Below are positions 41,692 to 51,437 of a stretch of 64,000 bases of DNA, piece after piece. A program made the position numbers and the translations under genes. Under the pieces are notes generated by a model. It saw nothing but the letters and a program-made list of their open reading frames with translations, ran no database searches and was not told where the DNA came from. This DNA comes from Marinagarivorans sp. GTDB lineage: Bacteria > Pseudomonadota > Gammaproteobacteria > Pseudomonadales > Cellvibrionaceae. The first letter of the stretch is position 1. Every line of letters starts with the position of its first letter. The DNA is taken from the NCBI GenBank assembly GCA_028281865.1, contig JANQJB010000093.1, forward strand, positions 62,001 through 126,000, in the 5' to 3' direction.

Positions 41692-42462
41692 TCAACCAGC
41701 GGCTTGCTCTTCACCGGCGTCACGCTTTTTCTCGGGTAAGTAATTGCGTAGCATAGTGTCAATTACACGCGGGTTTTGACCGTTTTGAATCGCCAATAAC
41801 GCGTCGATAACCAAGCTTTTTACCAAAGCCTCCTCGTTGGCCCGCAACTTCAATTTGTCCGATATCGGAGCACATATTGCGTTGGCAATTACCGCACCGT
41901 AAAGAGTGGTCAAAAGCGCAACAGCCATCGCCGGACCAATTGCTTTCGGATCGTCCATGTTCGCAAGCATAGCCACCAAACCGATCAGCGTCCCAATCAT
42001 TCCCATAGCCGGAGCAGTTTCCGCCAGGTCGCCGAAGATCTTTGATCCGATTTGGTGCCGTTCTTGGGCTTTTAACTTATCTTTTGATAAAACGGCCTTT
42101 ACTACATCGGGATCGTGTCCATCGACCAAAAGTTGGATACCGCGTTTTAAAAAGTCATTGCCTACTTCTTTGCCTTCAAGCGACAGTAACCCGCCTTTAC
42201 GAGCTTCATCGGCGAGTCCAACAACTTCCGTGATTAGGTCAACCGGGTCATCTACCTTGTATTTGAAACTTTTACCGGCAATTTTCGCTGCGCCCAAAAA
42301 TTGACCTAAACCATATTTAGCCATCACGGCAAAACAAGTCCCACCAACGACGATCACTATTGACGGTGCGTTGACGAACATGCCCAACTGGCCGCTCATT
42401 ACCATTGAGACTGCAATCAGCGCCAAAGCACCAACGAGTCCGACGAGGGTTGCTAAATCCAC
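41692..42462 (-). CDS. pomA: Flagellar stator protein PomA/MotA (sodium type)
   Basis: A 256-residue, four-helix inner-membrane protein forming the ion channel with PomB. The start MDLATLVGLVGALALIAVSM and the region SIVIVVGGTCFAVMAKYGLGQFLGA are PomA-like; the cytoplasmic loop has DPVDLITEVVGLADEARKGG with the torque-generating charged residues, and APAMGMIGTLIGLVAMLANM then GPAMAVALLTTLYGAVIANA form the last helices. First gene of pomA-pomB-PilZ, divergent from xseB with 219 bases between. Confidence 0.96.
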   Translation of the reverse strand: MDLATLVGLVGALALIAVSMVMSGQLGMFVNAPSIVIVVGGTCFAVMAKYGLGQFLGAAKIAGKSFKYKVDDPVDLITEVVGLADEARKGGLLSLEGKEVGNDFLKRGIQLLVDGHDPDVVKAVLSKDKLKAQERHQIGSKIFGDLAETAPAMGMIGTLIGLVAMLANMDDPKAIGPAMAVALLTTLYGAVIANAICAPISDKLKLRANEEALVKSLVIDALLAIQNGQNPRVIDTMLRNYLPEKKRDAGEEQAAG

Positions 42463-42681
42463 GAGTTATTCCTCAACATTCAAATTGTTTCACAAGGATT
42501 AGCCTTGTTCAGCAAAGCGCTGACATCTTCTAACCTATACTTTCAGTCTAGACACAAATCGATCTAACGAAGGCGATTTCACTATTCTTTCGTTATCAAT
42601 TATCGGCCGATGACGTGATAGCCTTAGGGCCAGTGTTGCGGTTAAAATTGCGGTTCGAAGATTTGAACAGGCAGCAGCGTA

Positions 42682-42924
42682 GTGGCAGCAAAGAAAAAAA
42701 CTATTCAGTTTGAAAAATCGCTTAGCGAATTGGAGACACTGATCGAGGATATGGAAACCGGCGACCAAAGTTTAGAGGAGTCGCTCAAGCTATTTGAAAA
42801 AGGTGTCAAACTCACTCGCGACTGCCAATTGGCATTAAAAGAAGCAGAGCAAAAAGTAGAAGTTTTAATGCAAGCGCGCGAAGATGGTGCCCCTTCTATT
42901 GAGCCTCTAAAACCCGAAGAGTAG
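42682..42924 (+). CDS. xseB: Exodeoxyribonuclease VII small subunit
   Basis: An 80-residue helical protein with a GTG start at 42682. Signature: QFEKSLSELETLIEDMETGDQSLEESLKLFEKGVKL, then LKEAEQKVEVL, the two-helix hairpin of XseB. It forms the single-strand-specific nuclease with XseA encoded elsewhere. ispA begins eight bases after its stop, the conserved xseB-ispA order. Confidence 0.96.
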   Translation: MAAKKKTIQFEKSLSELETLIEDMETGDQSLEESLKLFEKGVKLTRDCQLALKEAEQKVEVLMQAREDGAPSIEPLKPEE

Positions 42925-42932
42925 GATTTGAG

Positions 42933-43841
42933 TTGTATTCTAACCCACCTAGTCTGCAAGCATTTTTCAGCACCTATCAAGAACGTATTAATCAGATTTT
43001 GGCAAAATCGTTGCCAACACCTGATTCCAGCTCAGTTCCGGACGGAAAACACCTGTACGAAGCCATGCGCTACAGCTTGCTGCTCGGAGGAAAGAGAATC
43101 AGACCGCTACTCGCTTATGCTTCTGCATACGCGTGCGGGGAGATTAACCCAAACGTTGACCAAGCTGCTTGTGCCGTCGAATGTATCCATGCATACAGCC
43201 TGATTCACGACGATTTACCCGCAATGGATGACGACGATCTGCGGCGCGGACAAGCAACCTGCCATGTCGCTTTTGATGAAGCGACCGCAATTCTCGCTGG
43301 CGATGCTCTGCAAACTCTTGCCTTCTCTGTCTTGAGTTCTGCTGAATTGGATCCAGCCCTGGCGGTGAGGTTAATACGTGAACTCAGCCACGCAAGCGGG
43401 GCCGGCGGCATGATCGTAGGCCAGGTATTAGACCTAGGCGCTGCGAATCACTCACTTGATCTGCGCGCGTTAGAAGCGATACATCTTTTCAAAACAGGTG
43501 CACTTATCGAAGCTGCCATAGTGATGGGAGCGCTCGCAGGCGGATGCTCTGACACAGCAAAAATTGACGCTTTACGACAATATGCAAAAGCGGCTGGGCT
43601 CGCGTTTCAAGTGCGCGATGATATTCTCGATGTCACAGCCGACACAAAAACCTTGGGCAAAACTCAAGGTGCCGACGAAGCGCTCAAAAAATCGACATAT
43701 GTCTCGCTTCTTGGGCTTGAAGAGGCCGAACGACATTGCGAACGCTTGCTAGGTGAGGCCATTTCAGCACTGAAAACCTTTGATGAGCGCGCCGATTATT
43801 TACGCCAAATAGCCAACTTTATTGTAAATCGCGAGTTTTAA
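42933..43841 (+). CDS. ispA: Farnesyl diphosphate synthase (polyprenyl synthetase)
   Basis: A 302-residue prenyltransferase joining isopentenyl and dimethylallyl/geranyl diphosphates. Both aspartate-rich motifs are present: HDDLPAMDDDDLRRG and QVRDDILDVTADT, with LLGGKRIRPLL ahead and AKAAGLAFQ. The TTG at 42933 is taken as start (AGGA eight bases upstream; no nearer ATG fits). It follows xseB directly, but dxs, the usual third gene, is at 16297-18222 instead. Confidence 0.96.
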   Translation: MYSNPPSLQAFFSTYQERINQILAKSLPTPDSSSVPDGKHLYEAMRYSLLLGGKRIRPLLAYASAYACGEINPNVDQAACAVECIHAYSLIHDDLPAMDDDDLRRGQATCHVAFDEATAILAGDALQTLAFSVLSSAELDPALAVRLIRELSHASGAGGMIVGQVLDLGAANHSLDLRALEAIHLFKTGALIEAAIVMGALAGGCSDTAKIDALRQYAKAAGLAFQVRDDILDVTADTKTLGKTQGADEALKKSTYVSLLGLEEAERHCERLLGEAISALKTFDERADYLRQIANFIVNREF

Positions 43842-43881
43842 ATTTCGCGCTTACTAGGCAATCTTAGCTGTATTTCTCCCG

Positions 43882-44913
43882 CTAACCGTTCGCTTCTTCG
43901 AAGCCCTTAGGGTTTGCCGATTGCCAGCGCCAAGCATCGGTAACCATGCGCTCAATGCCAAACTTTGCCTCCCAGCCCAGCGCAGCGCGCGCAGACTCTG
44001 GATTGGCATAACATTCAGCAATATCGCCGGGTCGGCGGTCGACAATTTGGAAGGGAACCGGTTTACCTGAAGCCTCTTCAAAAGCCTTCACCATTTGCAA
44101 TACGCTGTAACCATTTCCGGTACCAAGATTCCAGGTATAACAATCCGCTTTTGCTTCAGATAAGTATTTGATCGCCGCAACATGCCCCTTAGCAAGATCG
44201 ACAACGTGTATGTAATCGCGAACACCTGTACCGTCAGGGGTATCGTAGTCATTACCAAATACACTCAACTTTTCCAATTTCCCAACCGCAACCTGAGAAA
44301 TATAGGGCAGCAAATTATTGGGTATGCCGTTTGGATCTTCGCCGATAATACCGCTTTCGTGCGCCCCGATTGGGTTAAAATAGCGCAATAATGCAACCTG
44401 AGCAGTGCTGCCAGAACGCGTGCACCAATCGCGCAGGATTTCTTCAACCATTAATTTACTGCGACCGTACGGGTTAGTCGGCTGAGTGGGAAAGTCTTCC
44501 ACAATTGGAACGCTATGAGGGTCGCCATAAACCGTCGCGGAAGAGCTGAATACTAGTGCATTGACCTGATATTCAGCCATAACTTCGCAAAGGCTAATAG
44601 TGGCGCCTACATTAACCCGGTAATACTCAAGCGGGATTTCGACCGACTCTCCTACAGCTTTTAGCCCAGCAAAATGTATAACAGCACTAATATTCTTCTC
44701 TGCGGCAAATATGTTACGCAAAGCCTCTTTATCGGTGACATCGTCTTGATAAAACGGAATAGATTTGCCGGTTATTTTCTCTACACGACGCAAAGCTTCA
44801 AACTTACTATTGCAGAGATTATCAACCACACAAATCTCGAAACCTGCGTCGATCAGCTCAATACAGGTATGACTGCCGATATAACCGGCACCGCCGGTAA
44901 CAAGTACTTTCAT
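43882..44913 (-). CDS. galE: UDP-glucose 4-epimerase
   Basis: A 343-residue extended SDR enzyme interconverting UDP-glucose and UDP-galactose. NAD-binding [16 protein letters not shown] at the N-terminus, [15 protein letters not shown], the catalytic Ser region [12 protein letters not shown]-x-x-x-K in [14 protein letters not shown], and [17 protein letters not shown]. Normal length. Supplies UDP-galactose for surface polysaccharides; it is alone, convergent with ispA. Confidence 0.96.
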   Translation of the reverse strand: MKVLVTGGAGYIGSHTCIELIDAGFEICVVDNLCNSKFEALRRVEKITGKSIPFYQDDVTDKEALRNIFAAEKNISAVIHFAGLKAVGESVEIPLEYYRVNVGATISLCEVMAEYQVNALVFSSSATVYGDPHSVPIVEDFPTQPTNPYGRSKLMVEEILRDWCTRSGSTAQVALLRYFNPIGAHESGIIGEDPNGIPNNLLPYISQVAVGKLEKLSVFGNDYDTPDGTGVRDYIHVVDLAKGHVAAIKYLSEAKADCYTWNLGTGNGYSVLQMVKAFEEASGKPVPFQIVDRRPGDIAECYANPESARAALGWEAKFGIERMVTDAWRWQSANPKGFEEANG

Positions 44914-45375
44914 GTTTGGCCCGCTTTTTGAATTGCTTTTGTCGTTAGTTTAGAAAAAACTCTTGAAGATTTTGTAAAAATTGAATGCCGATTTAATATG
45001 TAAAGTCGGCTTATAAACCGTAATACTGAAAACTTGCGTAAAAACTAACCAAATTCTATTAGGGCGCGAATATTAGCACATTTTGATCAACTTCATTCGT
45101 ATTTGAAAATCTTTGCGCGATAGAGATGCACCAAAATTTTACAAGCCAATTGCTTATGCCTAAAACGCTGATTCAATCAAAAAAAACTGAAGTTTTTATT
45201 CAATATTTCGCACTTTTAGACTGGTCATTGTCTACTATTAAGATAAGCAGAAAAACTACGCCAGTAAGAACCATCCGGAGTGTTTATTTGGGTAATGTTC
45301 AGTTTGTTCCACGCAAAATAAGCATAGCTACAATTACCCCGCTCAGAATTCGCCACTGCTTGAGGAGGCACACCC
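44914..45375. other. 462-base intergenic region upstream of prkA
   Basis: AT-rich gap between the divergent galE and prkA genes. It ends with GAGGAGG, nine bases before the prkA ATG. A frame of 87 codons at 45126-45389 has no coding character and overlaps the prkA start, so I do not call it. The long leader suits a regulated stress promoter but no specific site is identifiable. Confidence 0.4.
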
Positions 45376-47298
45376 ATGACGATTTTTAGCCATTATCGCC
45401 AACGTTATGAGGAAACAAAACAAGAAGAACTCAGCATCCAAGAATATCTGGAGCTATGCAAAACGGACAAATCTGTTTACGCGAGCGCCGCTGAACGTAT
45501 GCTCTTAGCCATCGGCGAGCCCGAGCTTGTCGATACTTCTAAAGACTCGCGAATGAGCCGTATATTTTCAAATAAAATAATTAAGCGCTACAAAGCGTTT
45601 GAAGAATTTTACGGTATGGAAGAGGCGATAGAGCAAATCGTCTCTTTTTTCAAACACGCTGCTCAAGGTTTAGAAGAGCGCAAACAAATTCTCTATCTTC
45701 TTGGCCCGGTTGGCGGTGGTAAATCATCACTTGCCGAAGCCTTAAAAACCCTTATCGAAAAACAACCGATATATTGCTTACAAGGTTCCCCGGTATTTGA
45801 GTCTCCTCTCGGTTTATTCGACGTAAACGAAGACGGGCATATACTCGAAGAAGACTACGGCATACCGCGCCGCTATTTAAACAATATCATGTCGCCCTGG
45901 GCTGTAAAGCGCCTGCACGAATACGGCGGCGATATCAGCCAATTTAAAGTCATCAAGGTATTCCCTTCTATTCTCGATCAAATTGGTGTTTCTAAAACTG
46001 AACCTGGCGACGAAAATAACCAAGACATTTCATCGCTTGTTGGTAAAGTTGACATTCGTAAATTAGAGGACTTCCCGCAAAATGACCCCGATGCGTACAG
46101 CTTTTCCGGCGGCTTGTGCCGCGCTAATCAGGGCATCATGGAATTTGTCGAGATGTTCAAAGCCCCAATCAAAGTGCTTCACCCACTTTTGACGGCAACA
46201 CAAGAAGGTAATTACAACAGCACCGAAGGCCTTGGAGCAATTCCATTCGACGGTGTTATTCTTGCGCACTCAAACGAATCGGAGTGGCAAACATTCAAAA
46301 ATAATAAAAACAACGAAGCCTTTATCGACCGTGTATATATTGTCAAGGTACCCTACTGTTTGCGTGTATCCGAGGAAGTTAAAATTTACGAAAAACTACT
46401 GCATAACAGCTCGCTCGCTGAAGCACACTGTGCCCCCGATACGCTCAAAATGCTGGCACAATTTAGCGTCTTATCTCGTTTAAAAACACCTGAGAATTCG
46501 AATTTATTCTCGAAAATGCGCGTCTATGACGGTAAAAATTTAAAAGATACCGACCCGAAAGCAAAATCGATGCAAGAGTATCGTGACTCCGCCGGTGTGG
46601 ATGAAGGTATGGACGGGCTGTCCACACGTTTTGCGTTTAAAATATTATCTAAAGTCTTTAATTTCGACCCAACGGAAGTTGCCGCTAACCCCGTTCATTT
46701 ACTTTACGTACTTGAGCAAAAAATTGAGCAAGAGCAATTTCAAGAGGACATAGCCAATCGTTATTTGATGTTCATTAAAGAATATTTAGCGCCACGCTAT
46801 GTCGAATTTATTGGCAAAGAAATTCAAACAGCCTACCTTGAATCCTATGCTGAGTACGGCCAGAATATTTTTGATCGCTACGTCACGTACGCCGATTTTT
46901 GGATACAAGATCAAGAATACCGTGACCCCGAAACAGGCGAAATTCTTGACCGCGGTGCGCTAAACGAAGAATTGGAAAAAATTGAAAAGCCAGCTGGAAT
47001 TAGCAATCCAAAAGATTTTCGTAACGAAATTGTCAATTTTGTTCTGCGCGCACGTGCCAATAATTCAGGCAACAACCCTGTTTGGAGCAGCTACGAGAAG
47101 CTGCGCACAGTTATTGAGAAAAAAATGTTTTCCAATACCGAAGATTTGTTACCGGTGATATCGTTCAGCACAAAATCTTCAAAAGAAGATCAGAAAAAAC
47201 ACGATGATTTTGTCGCGCGCATGGTTGAGCGCGGCTACACAGAAAAACAAGTGCGATTGCTTTCTGAGTGGTATTTGAGAGTACGTAAGTCGCAATAA
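45376..47298 (+). CDS. prkA: PrkA family serine protein kinase (YeaG-like)
   Basis: A 640-residue AAA+/kinase-like protein. The P-loop LYLLGPVGGGKSSLAEALK (residue about 110) is in an AAA-type module, followed by the PrkA-specific region (SPWAVKRLHEYGGD, QGIMEFVEMFKAPIKVLHPLLTATQEGNY) and a C-terminal domain of about 250 residues. Length matches E. coli YeaG (644). Family members respond to nitrogen starvation or stationary phase. First gene of a three-gene operon with yeaH (30 bases on) and spoVR, whose order is conserved across proteobacteria. Excellent ribosome-binding site. Confidence 0.95.
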   Translation: MTIFSHYRQRYEETKQEELSIQEYLELCKTDKSVYASAAERMLLAIGEPELVDTSKDSRMSRIFSNKIIKRYKAFEEFYGMEEAIEQIVSFFKHAAQGLEERKQILYLLGPVGGGKSSLAEALKTLIEKQPIYCLQGSPVFESPLGLFDVNEDGHILEEDYGIPRRYLNNIMSPWAVKRLHEYGGDISQFKVIKVFPSILDQIGVSKTEPGDENNQDISSLVGKVDIRKLEDFPQNDPDAYSFSGGLCRANQGIMEFVEMFKAPIKVLHPLLTATQEGNYNSTEGLGAIPFDGVILAHSNESEWQTFKNNKNNEAFIDRVYIVKVPYCLRVSEEVKIYEKLLHNSSLAEAHCAPDTLKMLAQFSVLSRLKTPENSNLFSKMRVYDGKNLKDTDPKAKSMQEYRDSAGVDEGMDGLSTRFAFKILSKVFNFDPTEVAANPVHLLYVLEQKIEQEQFQEDIANRYLMFIKEYLAPRYVEFIGKEIQTAYLESYAEYGQNIFDRYVTYADFWIQDQEYRDPETGEILDRGALNEELEKIEKPAGISNPKDFRNEIVNFVLRARANNSGNNPVWSSYEKLRTVIEKKMFSNTEDLLPVISFSTKSSKEDQKKHDDFVARMVERGYTEKQVRLLSEWYLRVRKSQ

Positions 47299-47328
47299 TC
47301 ACAGCAATTCCAGCGTTGGGAGTACTAC

Positions 47329-48609
47329 GTGAGTTATATTGTCGATAGACGTTTAAATTCAAAAAACAAAAGCACCGTTAATCGCCAAAGGTTTCTGCAA
47401 CGCTACCGTAAGCATATCAAAAAAGCCGTATCGGACGCCGTAGATAAACGATCGATCACTGATATCGAAAACGGCGAAAAGATTAGCATCCCTTCTAAAG
47501 ATATTAATGAACCGGTTTTTTCAACTGGTTCAGGCGGTGTGCGTTCTCGCGTTTTGCCAGGTAATAAAGAGTTCGTCACGGGTGATCAAATAAAGCGCCC
47601 TGAAGGTGGTGGAGGTGGTGGCGCCGGATCAGGCGCAAGTGATCAGGGCGAAGGCATGGACGAGTTTGTTTTTCAGATCACGCAAGATGAATTCTTAAAT
47701 TTTATGTTCGAGGATTTAGCACTTCCCAATCTGGTAAAGAGACATTTAGCAGGTGACGAAGAATTCAAGTATCATCGTGCCGGATTTAGCGAGGAAGGCA
47801 ACCCTGCACAAGTTAATATCGTTCGTTCACTAAAAGCAGCAAATGCTAGGCGTATCGCACTGACTGGGAAAAAACGTCGACAGGTGAAAGAGCTAAAGGA
47901 AGAAGCGGCCAAGCTTAGCGGTACCGAAGATCCAATTGAAAAACAATACCTAGCCGACTTACTGGAAAAAATTGCCAGTCTTGAAGGAAAAATAAAACGC
48001 ATTCCCTGGATCGATGATTTCGACTTAAAATACAACCTTCACGTAAAACAACCTGTGCCAAAATCACGCGCGGTTATGTTTTGTTTGATGGATGTTTCTG
48101 GCTCGATGGACCAAGCTACCAAAGATATAGCGAAACGATTTTTCTTGCTACTCTATTTATTTTTACAAAGGAATTACGAGCACACAGAAGTCGTTTTTAT
48201 TCGACATCACACCAGTGCAAAAGAGGTTAACGAAGAGGATTTTTTCTATAGTCGCGAAACCGGAGGCACAATAGTATCAAGTGCATTAAAATTAATGGAT
48301 GAAATTATCGACGAACGCTTTCCACCTTCGCAGTGGAATATCTACTCTGCGCAAGCGTCAGACGGTGACAACTGGAATGATGACTCTGCAGTTTGCTATC
48401 GTTTATTAGTCGATAACATAATGAGAAAATTGCAGTATTTTTCGTATATCGAAATTACGCCACGTGAACATCAAGCACTTTGGCACGCATATGAACGAGT
48501 CGAAGCGCAATTTCCTCAGTTATTTGCGATGCGCCAGTTAATAAGTGCATCGGATATTTATCCTGTATTTCGCGAGCTTTTTCAAAAAAAGGCAACTGCT
48601 GCGGCATAG
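47329..48609 (+). CDS. yeaH: YeaH/YhbH family protein (VWA-like)
   Basis: A 426-residue protein starting at GTG 47329. Begins [25 protein letters not shown], contains a glycine-rich linker ([20 protein letters not shown]), a [17 protein letters not shown] motif characteristic of the family, and a von Willebrand A-like domain with the metal-binding [16 protein letters not shown]. Partner of PrkA and SpoVR in the stress operon; molecular role unknown. Confidence 0.95.
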   Translation: MSYIVDRRLNSKNKSTVNRQRFLQRYRKHIKKAVSDAVDKRSITDIENGEKISIPSKDINEPVFSTGSGGVRSRVLPGNKEFVTGDQIKRPEGGGGGGAGSGASDQGEGMDEFVFQITQDEFLNFMFEDLALPNLVKRHLAGDEEFKYHRAGFSEEGNPAQVNIVRSLKAANARRIALTGKKRRQVKELKEEAAKLSGTEDPIEKQYLADLLEKIASLEGKIKRIPWIDDFDLKYNLHVKQPVPKSRAVMFCLMDVSGSMDQATKDIAKRFFLLLYLFLQRNYEHTEVVFIRHHTSAKEVNEEDFFYSRETGGTIVSSALKLMDEIIDERFPPSQWNIYSAQASDGDNWNDDSAVCYRLLVDNIMRKLQYFSYIEITPREHQALWHAYERVEAQFPQLFAMRQLISASDIYPVFRELFQKKATAAA

Positions 48610-48641
48610 TTTAAGTGACCGATAGAAAGGCCTCGACAAGC

Positions 48642-50159
48642 ATGACTAACAAACCAATATCGACAAGCTCGGAATGGAACTTTGAACTCGTACAGGAGTA
48701 CGATCGCGTCATTGCCGAAATTGCCAAAGAATACAGACTCGATACTTATCGCAATCAAATCGAAATTATCAGTTCAGAACAAATGATGGATGCCTACGCA
48801 TCCATCGGCATGCCGATTGGCTACCATCACTGGTCTTACGGAAAACAATTTCTACAAATTGAGCAGAGCTATAAACGTGGGCAAATGGGTTTGGCTTATG
48901 AAATAGTCATCAATTCCGATCCGTGTATTGCGTATTTAATGGAAGAAAATACGATGATGATGCAAGTTTTAGTCATTGCACATGCTTGCTACGGACACAA
49001 TTCGTTTTTTAAAGGTAATTATTTATTCCGCGCTTGGACAGATGCATCTTCGATAATTGACTATTTAGTATTCGCGCGCGCGTACGTAACAAAATGTGAA
49101 GAGAAATATGGCGTAGAAGCGGTGGAGGCAATTCTCGACTCCTGCCATTCAATTATGAATTATGGCGTCGATCGCTATAAGCGCCCCTATCCACTTTCAG
49201 TGGAAGAAGAGCAAGAAAGGCAGCGCGAGCGGGAGGAATACCTACAACGTCAAGTCAATGATTTATGGCGCACCATTCCTACTGAAGACAAACAGAAAAA
49301 AGAAGATGACGGTTTTCGCTTTCCGCAAGAGCCGCAAGAAAATTTACTTTATTTTATTGAAAAAAATGCGCCACTACTTGAGCCCTGGCAACGAGAGCTG
49401 GTGAGAATCGTTCGAAAAATCGCACAGTATTTTTATCCGCAAAAACAGACTCAAGTGATGAACGAAGGATGGGCAACTTTCTGGCACTATACGATTATGA
49501 ACACACTTTATGATCGCGGATATATCACAGAAGGGTTTATGCTGGAATTTTTGCAATCTCACTCCAGTGTTATCTTGCAGCCTCCTTACGACAGTCAGTT
49601 TTTTTCTGGTATTAACCCCTATACGCTCGGATTTGCAATGATGACCGACATTCGGCGCATATGCGAAAAACCGACAGAAGAGGATAAACGCTGGTTTCCT
49701 GATATCGCCGGCAGTGATTGGATAACAACACTCGATTTTGCGATGAGAAACTTCAAAGATGAAAGTTTTATTCTGCAGTATTTATCGCCAAAAGTTATCC
49801 GCGATTTAAAACTTTTTACGATCGTCGACGATGACCGCAAAAAAAATATCGAAGTAACATCCATACACGACGACAGCGGATATCAAAAAGTACGCGAAGC
49901 ACTTTCAGCACAATACAATCTCGGCAACAGAGAACCTAACATTCAAGTTTATAGTGTCGATATTCGCGGCGATCGCTCACTCACACTGCATCATTCGCAG
50001 TTTAATCGCCAACCACTGGAACCTGAATCCTCTACCGAAGTTCTCAAACATATTCATCGTTTGTGGGGTTTTGATGTCCACCTACATTCATTGTGCGATG
50101 ACGAAATAAAAGAGAGCTTCCACTGCCCTCCTAAAGAAAAGCCTAAAGCCAAAAAATAG
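48642..50159 (+). CDS. spoVR: SpoVR family protein
   Basis: A 505-residue cytoplasmic protein (E. coli YcgB-like). The ATG at 48642 has AAGG eleven bases upstream; a GTG at 48615 is an alternative. Family stretches: YPIGMPIGYHHWSYGKQF-like (IGMPIGYHHWSYGK), VLVIAHACYGHNSFFKGNYLF, QVMNEGWATFWHYTIMNTLY and GINPYTLGFAMMTDIRRI. In Bacillus SpoVR affects spore cortex; in proteobacteria it accompanies PrkA and YeaH and its role is unclear. Ends the operon; convergent with a transporter gene ten bases away. Confidence 0.95.
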   Translation: MTNKPISTSSEWNFELVQEYDRVIAEIAKEYRLDTYRNQIEIISSEQMMDAYASIGMPIGYHHWSYGKQFLQIEQSYKRGQMGLAYEIVINSDPCIAYLMEENTMMMQVLVIAHACYGHNSFFKGNYLFRAWTDASSIIDYLVFARAYVTKCEEKYGVEAVEAILDSCHSIMNYGVDRYKRPYPLSVEEEQERQREREEYLQRQVNDLWRTIPTEDKQKKEDDGFRFPQEPQENLLYFIEKNAPLLEPWQRELVRIVRKIAQYFYPQKQTQVMNEGWATFWHYTIMNTLYDRGYITEGFMLEFLQSHSSVILQPPYDSQFFSGINPYTLGFAMMTDIRRICEKPTEEDKRWFPDIAGSDWITTLDFAMRNFKDESFILQYLSPKVIRDLKLFTIVDDDRKKNIEVTSIHDDSGYQKVREALSAQYNLGNREPNIQVYSVDIRGDRSLTLHHSQFNRQPLEPESSTEVLKHIHRLWGFDVHLHSLCDDEIKESFHCPPKEKPKAKK

Positions 50160-50168
50160 GGCTTCTCG

Positions 50169-51104
50169 TTACTCTCGCGGCAATATCCAACGCCTAAAAC
50201 CCTCAATTTTACGTGCGCTGAATTTTACGATGCCTTGATACACAGCCAACGAAAACATAATAATTAGTGCACCAAGCATAGTTGTAGAACTTAGACTTTC
50301 ACCTCCAAATGTTGAACCAATACTTATCGCAACAACCGGTGTTATCAAGGGAATCAATGACACAACACCAACTGAACATTTTTTTAATACGAAAAAAAAT
50401 AGAGTGTGCCCAACTAAAAAGCCAAACAAAACCAAATAGGCTATTGACGCGATCGCTTTGATATCAATATCGGCAGGCTTTTCTGTAAGAACCAGTTTCA
50501 TCAGCACAAGCCAAGGTAGAGATACAAGCAAAGTCCCCACACCAATTTTAAATGGGTGGATAGCAGGCTCCATTTTTTTAAGCAATACCGTACTTAGTGC
50601 CCAGCAAATAGATGCGACAAATACAGCCAAGACACCAAACATCGCTGTATAGTCCAAGTTAAGCTGGTCGTGGTTGATTATTGCCAAACCGACAACAGCC
50701 ATAACCAGCGCAGTTGTTTTTTCCAGATCAAATAAATTTTGTTTCAATATTATTTGCGAAAAAATACCCACGGCAAATGGATACAGCCCTAACAACACCG
50801 ATACAAGCCCCGACGGAATATGCTGCGTAGCCCAGTAGACCAAAAACATGCTGGGGAAAAGCCCGATACCGCCGGCCAGATATATTTTTAAATCAGCTTT
50901 ATTCCAGTTAAAAGGCTGCTTTATCAAACGCAGTACAAAAATTCCGAGTAGCGCCGCGAGCAACACACGCAACAACATGGCGGAAATAAAGCCAAACCCC
51001 TCGTTGCTCCATTTAACCGTAATAGGTGTAGTCGACCATAACAAAACGACGCCCCAATATGCTGTTATGACTCTAATATCGATTGCTGTTTTTTCCTCAT
51101 TCAT
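50169..51104 (-). CDS. EamA/DMT-family transporter
   Basis: A 311-residue inner-membrane protein with ten hydrophobic helices organised as two EamA repeats (first with YWGVVLLWSTTPITVKWSNEG, second from VLAVFVASICWALSTVLLKK). Members export amino acids or other metabolites; the substrate cannot be told. Monocistronic, convergent with spoVR. A strong terminator lies upstream of its start (51155-51188), so its promoter must be in the 50 bases between. Confidence 0.9.
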   Translation of the reverse strand: MNEEKTAIDIRVITAYWGVVLLWSTTPITVKWSNEGFGFISAMLLRVLLAALLGIFVLRLIKQPFNWNKADLKIYLAGGIGLFPSMFLVYWATQHIPSGLVSVLLGLYPFAVGIFSQIILKQNLFDLEKTTALVMAVVGLAIINHDQLNLDYTAMFGVLAVFVASICWALSTVLLKKMEPAIHPFKIGVGTLLVSLPWLVLMKLVLTEKPADIDIKAIASIAYLVLFGFLVGHTLFFFVLKKCSVGVVSLIPLITPVVAISIGSTFGGESLSSTTMLGALIIMFSLAVYQGIVKFSARKIEGFRRWILPRE

Positions 51105-51154
51105 TTCATACCTCCTCTTTCCACCATACTCGCTAACACAATTAGTCAGGCAAT

Positions 51155-51188
51155 AAAAAAGGCCGCAGTTTTTGCTGCGGCCTTTTTT
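51155..51188 (-). terminator. Strong bidirectional intrinsic terminator
   Basis: AAAAAAGGCCGCAG, a six-base loop, and CTGCGGCCTTTTTT: a perfect stem with A- and T-tracts on both sides. It lies between two divergent genes (transporter at 51104, cca at 51438), where neither protein gene needs it; the small frame at 51214-51315 on the minus strand ends 25 bases upstream of it and is the likely client. Confidence 0.92.
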
Positions 51189-51213
51189 ATTCGATTTTTA
51201 TTTACTTACTCAA

Positions 51214-51315
51214 TCACAAATCAGGCCCACAGCGCACATGCACAGTCCAACGCAGCGCGATTGCGCAGACGCCGGCGACTTGCATATTCTTTGCGAATGG
51301 GTGTTTATGTTTCAT
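51214..51315 (-). CDS. Probable small protein gene, 33 codons
   Basis: On the minus strand an ATG at 51313-51315 opens a 33-residue frame beginning MKHKHPFAKNMQVAG and ending WTVHVRCGPDL, with TGA at 51214-51216. The codons are distinctly GC-rich (GTC GCC GGC GTC TGC GCA) compared with the AT-rich flanks, a TATAAT box lies at 51332-51337, and a perfect terminator follows 25 bases after the stop. It has two cysteines, a basic start and no membrane helix. The ribosome-binding site is weak. A structured RNA with a chance frame is the alternative. I recognise no family. Confidence 0.5.
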   Translation of the reverse strand: MKHKHPFAKNMQVAGVCAIALRWTVHVRCGPDL

Positions 51316-51437
51316 TTGTCTTGCGAAAAAAATTATATTCGTTAATTTAAAAACTGCTTTGGCCGACCGGATCACTACCAATACAATCAAATTTGCATTA
51401 AAGTTTGATGGCTAAATTTGCATACGTCAATAGTCAA

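Noticed and set aside
45126-45389. 87-codon frame upstream of prkA
   Set aside because: No ribosome-binding site, no coding composition, and it overlaps the start of prkA, whose own site is excellent.
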